From Acholeplasmataceae bacterium UBA6235 (lineage in GTDB: Bacteria > Bacillota_I > Bacilli_A > Acholeplasmatales > UBA5453): DNA of 32,942 nt. The stretch lies in assembly GCA_002441525.1 (NCBI GenBank), contig DJWH01000080.1, positions 1 through 32,942 on the forward strand, written 5' to 3'. The translations under genes and the position numbers were made by a program. The notes beneath the pieces are model-generated. The model did no database searches. It was not told where the DNA came from and was given only the letters and a program-made list of their open reading frames with translations. Shown here piece by piece: positions 31,179 to 32,942 of the stretch (the first letter of the stretch is position 1; each line of letters begins with the position of its first letter).

Positions 31179-31905
31179 AATGGCATTTTTAATCAAAGGT
31201 GAACTCCTTCGATTGAACAAATACCGCGTAACCACGGTATCGTTATTGGTGGCTTTTGTGTGGGGATTGGTGCTATATTTCATCGATGATATGGACATAT
31301 TAGAACAAATGTTGCCGATGATCATCATGATTGACGCCACCATGATGAGCGTCATCTTCATTGGTTCGATCATGTTTTTCGAAAAGTCTGAACAAACCAT
31401 TTCGACGTTATTGGTGACACCAACTTCGACCGATGAACAAATTTTATCGAAAGTCATCGCGAATACGATTCATATGTTGTTATCTTCGATGCTTATTATT
31501 TTGGTATTCTATTTTGTCAAAGGCGTGACTGTGAATTTCTTTTGGATGTTTCCCATTTTAATCATCTCCATCGCATTCCATAGTTTATTAGGGTATGTCT
31601 TCTCATACCATTCTAAAGATTTTACATCGATGTTATTAGGTGTCATGATGTTCATCATTTTCTTATCCATTCCATCGATTTTACATCAGTTCAATATTCT
31701 TTTCAAAGGTGACTTCTGGCGTTATGCTTTGCTCATAACCCCAGCCCAAGCCTCTGCAGAGCTCATCGCACTAGGCTTTGGTGGTGAGTTCACGCTCGCA
31801 TCCGCCATCAGTTTGGTGTGGTTGATTGTCGCGGGTACATTAGGTTATATATTTTATATCAAACCAGCGTATAAAGCTTACGCCGTGAGACAAGGGGGCA
31901 TATAA
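31168..31905 (+). CDS. ABC-2 type permease, fluoroquinolone-exporter-like (first)
   Basis: A 245-aa membrane protein with about six helices: roughly 20-38, 48-68, 95-115, 120-142, 150-170 and 210-235. The block FFEKSEQTISTLLVTPTSTDE is the cytoplasmic loop found in the permeases annotated as fluoroquinolone exporters. It overlaps the ATPase gene by 11 nt and starts with ATGAGTCC. With the second permease it should form the membrane channel of a heterodimeric exporter. The substrate is unproven. Confidence 0.8.
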   Translation: MSPRMAFLIKGELLRLNKYRVTTVSLLVAFVWGLVLYFIDDMDILEQMLPMIIMIDATMMSVIFIGSIMFFEKSEQTISTLLVTPTSTDEQILSKVIANTIHMLLSSMLIILVFYFVKGVTVNFFWMFPILIISIAFHSLLGYVFSYHSKDFTSMLLGVMMFIIFLSIPSILHQFNILFKGDFWRYALLITPAQASAELIALGFGGEFTLASAISLVWLIVAGTLGYIFYIKPAYKAYAVRQGGI

Positions 31906-31906
31906 T

Positions 31907-32617
31907 ATGTTTATCCGTGTCTTGAAACATGAAATGAAAAACATCTTAAGAGATAAGATGTATCTGTTTTTTATGGTGTATCCAGTCATTATTGGTATCG
32001 TTGCCTATTATTTAATCCCGTATCTTAGAGAAGAAGTGGGGTTGTTGGTAGCGAACATCGTCGCGTTGGTATTTGTCTTAATGACTTCCTTCATGTTTGG
32101 TGCGATTACGGGGTTTACCTTGCTCGATGACCAAGATGACAATGTCTTGTTCTCATTAAAGATCACACCGATCAAGGTATCCCATTATGTGGGTATCAAG
32201 TTATTATTCTCTTATGTACTTGGTTTCTTAGCCACATTCTTATTGGTTTATATCACCAAGCTGTTTGAATCCTCTGTCTTAAACATGATCGGCATATCGT
32301 TATTAGCAGCCTTACAAGCCCCAATGCTCGCGTTATTTATCAATGCTTTCGCAAGCAATAAAGTCGAAGGCTTTGTCTTCATGAAAGCTACCGGTATCCT
32401 CGTGATGATCCCCATCGCATCCTTATTCTTAACGAATTGGACAGAACTTTTCTTAGGGATAATTCCTGGATTTTGGGCAGCCAGACTTGTATCAATGTCT
32501 TTAATTCCAAGTGATTATTTGTTGAATGAGTTTTGGTACTATATCTTAGGTTTTATCGTCAATGGCTTACTGATTTATGTGTTATTCAAGAAATACAAAC
32601 AAAGAGTTCAAATATAA
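31907..32617 (+). CDS. ABC-2 type permease, fluoroquinolone-exporter-like (second)
   Basis: A 236-aa membrane protein with about six helices. Its opening FIRVLKHEMKNILRDKMYLFFMVYPVIIG is the elbow helix and first transmembrane segment of ABC-2 permeases, and the loop LDDQDDNVLFSLKITPI matches the position of the TLLVTP loop in its neighbour. It starts 1 nt after the first permease and is the last gene of the operon. A strong terminator follows. Confidence 0.8.
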   Translation: MFIRVLKHEMKNILRDKMYLFFMVYPVIIGIVAYYLIPYLREEVGLLVANIVALVFVLMTSFMFGAITGFTLLDDQDDNVLFSLKITPIKVSHYVGIKLLFSYVLGFLATFLLVYITKLFESSVLNMIGISLLAALQAPMLALFINAFASNKVEGFVFMKATGILVMIPIASLFLTNWTELFLGIIPGFWAARLVSMSLIPSDYLLNEFWYYILGFIVNGLLIYVLFKKYKQRVQI

Positions 32618-32620
32618 GAC

Positions 32621-32649
32621 AAAAATCCACGGTCATTCGTGGATTTTTT
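32621..32649 (+). terminator. Terminator of the ABC exporter operon
   Basis: AAAAATCCACG and CGTGGATTTTT form a perfect 11-bp stem with loop GTCATT and a T run. Confidence 0.9.
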
Positions 32650-32659
32650 CTACTTACTA

Positions 32660-32687
32660 TTGGAAAAATCAAAGAATGTGTTATAAT
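32660..32687 (+). promoter_or_regulatory. Promoter of tRNA-Ser
   Basis: TTGGAA (32660-32665) and consensus TATAAT (32682-32687), 16-nt spacing, with TG upstream of the -10. The start lies just before the tRNA. Confidence 0.75.
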
Positions 32688-32697
32688 TGAAAATGCT

Positions 32698-32790
32698 GGA
32701 GAAATACCCAAGTCCGGCTGAAGGGTCTGGCCTCGAAAACCAGTAGGGCGAGAGATCGCCGCGGGGGTTCAAATCCCCCTTTCTCCGCCA
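32698..32790 (+). tRNA. tRNA-Ser (anticodon CGA)
   Basis: Type II tRNA of 93 nt with encoded CCA. Acceptor GGAGAAA/TTTCTCC; D-stem CCC/GGG; anticodon loop CTCGAAA gives anticodon CGA, reading TCG. A long variable arm (GGCG/CGCC) identifies serine. The T-arm is GGGGG-TTCAAAT-CCCCC. The anticodon stem CTGGC/ACCAG has a C-A mismatch at its loop-closing pair (32731 with 32739). Confidence 0.93.
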
Positions 32791-32803
32791 TATGAGAAGC
32801 AAT

Positions 32804-32854
32804 GGTCTAATACAAAAGCGAATCTACATTCGCCTCAAGTATTAGACCTTTTTT
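32804..32854 (+). terminator. Double-hairpin terminator after tRNA-Ser
   Basis: An outer perfect 10-bp stem GGTCTAATAC/GTATTAGACC encloses a second perfect 6-bp hairpin GCGAAT/ATTCGC (32818-32833), followed by TTTTTT. The nested design is larger than the other terminators here. Confidence 0.85.
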
Positions 32855-32942
32855 CATGCAAAAAGGGAGATTTCCCCCCTATCTGCGTACACTTTTGAAT
32901 TAATTAGTACATTGAGAGTAGACGTCAAATAATAACACTCTA
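32855..32942. other. Unassigned end of the window
   Basis: No complete gene can be supported. On the - strand one frame is open from the edge to a stop at 32900-32902 and would encode RVLLFDVYSQCTN; this could be the end of a gene entering from outside, but 13 codons are not proof. Confidence 0.25.

Noticed and set aside
1..32942. Mycoplasma-type code (TGA as Trp)
   Set aside because: Several genes end in TGA overlapping the next start, and tryptophan is encoded by TGG throughout the conserved proteins.
1..32942. CRISPR arrays, insertion sequences, prophage or rRNA
   Set aside because: No regularly spaced repeats, transposase or phage genes, or rRNA sequence were recognised; only a doubtful edge fragment was noted.

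Overview
The window is a low-GC, densely packed bacterial segment with almost every gene on the + strand. TGA works as a stop: fabZ, the SRPBCC gene and the NuoF-like gene all end in TGA that overlaps the next start, and tryptophan is written TGG. Together with intrinsic terminators, small lipoproteins, a type II fatty acid operon using FabK, and a fermentative trimeric-type [FeFe]-hydrogenase, this suggests a Firmicute or a mollicute relative with the standard code, such as the Acholeplasmatales or Izemoplasmatales. That placement is inference.

Layout. 1-370: a small ABM-fold monooxygenase (- strand). 482-1102: a short formate/nitrite-type channel. 1194-3336: a DUF1538 double-domain membrane protein with two PII-like proteins. 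3390-4397: an AEC-family carrier. 4510-6829: a four-gene operon (VTC-type polyphosphate polymerase, DUF4956 membrane protein, SRPBCC-like protein, GNAT acetyltransferase). 6881-6955: tRNA-Val(GAC). 7195-7518: a cytochrome b5-like lipoprotein.

7698-19098: a complete acetyl-CoA carboxylase and fatty acid synthase operon, accB-accC-accD-accA-fabH-fabK-fabD-fabG-fabF-fabZ, followed by a minimal biotin-protein ligase, BioY and a second FabK/nitronate-monooxygenase-like protein. The genes overlap or nearly abut. A strong promoter, a FabT-like palindrome and a structured leader of about 225 nt precede accB. Biotin uptake (BioY), biotin attachment (BirA) and the biotinylated carrier (AccB) are therefore encoded together. 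No acpP, acpS or fabT is present here.

19244-21073: a monocistronic GH3 beta-glucosidase lipoprotein with its own promoter and an operator-like palindrome. 21265-29618: a tightly overlapping electron-bifurcating-type hydrogenase operon: NuoE-like, DRTGG-like, RsbW-like ATPase, second small DRTGG-like protein, PHP domain, GHKL ATPase, [2Fe-2S] protein, NuoF-like flavoprotein and [FeFe]-hydrogenase. An orphan substrate-binding lipoprotein and permease lie at its end. Six small putative regulatory or redox proteins sit between the NuoE and NuoF subunits, the least understood part of the window.

29711-32617: a TetR regulator with a clear operator in its promoter, cotranscribed with an ABC ATPase and two permeases that look like a drug exporter. 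32698-32790: tRNA-Ser(CGA) with promoter and terminator. The last ~90 bases hold nothing that can be firmly named.
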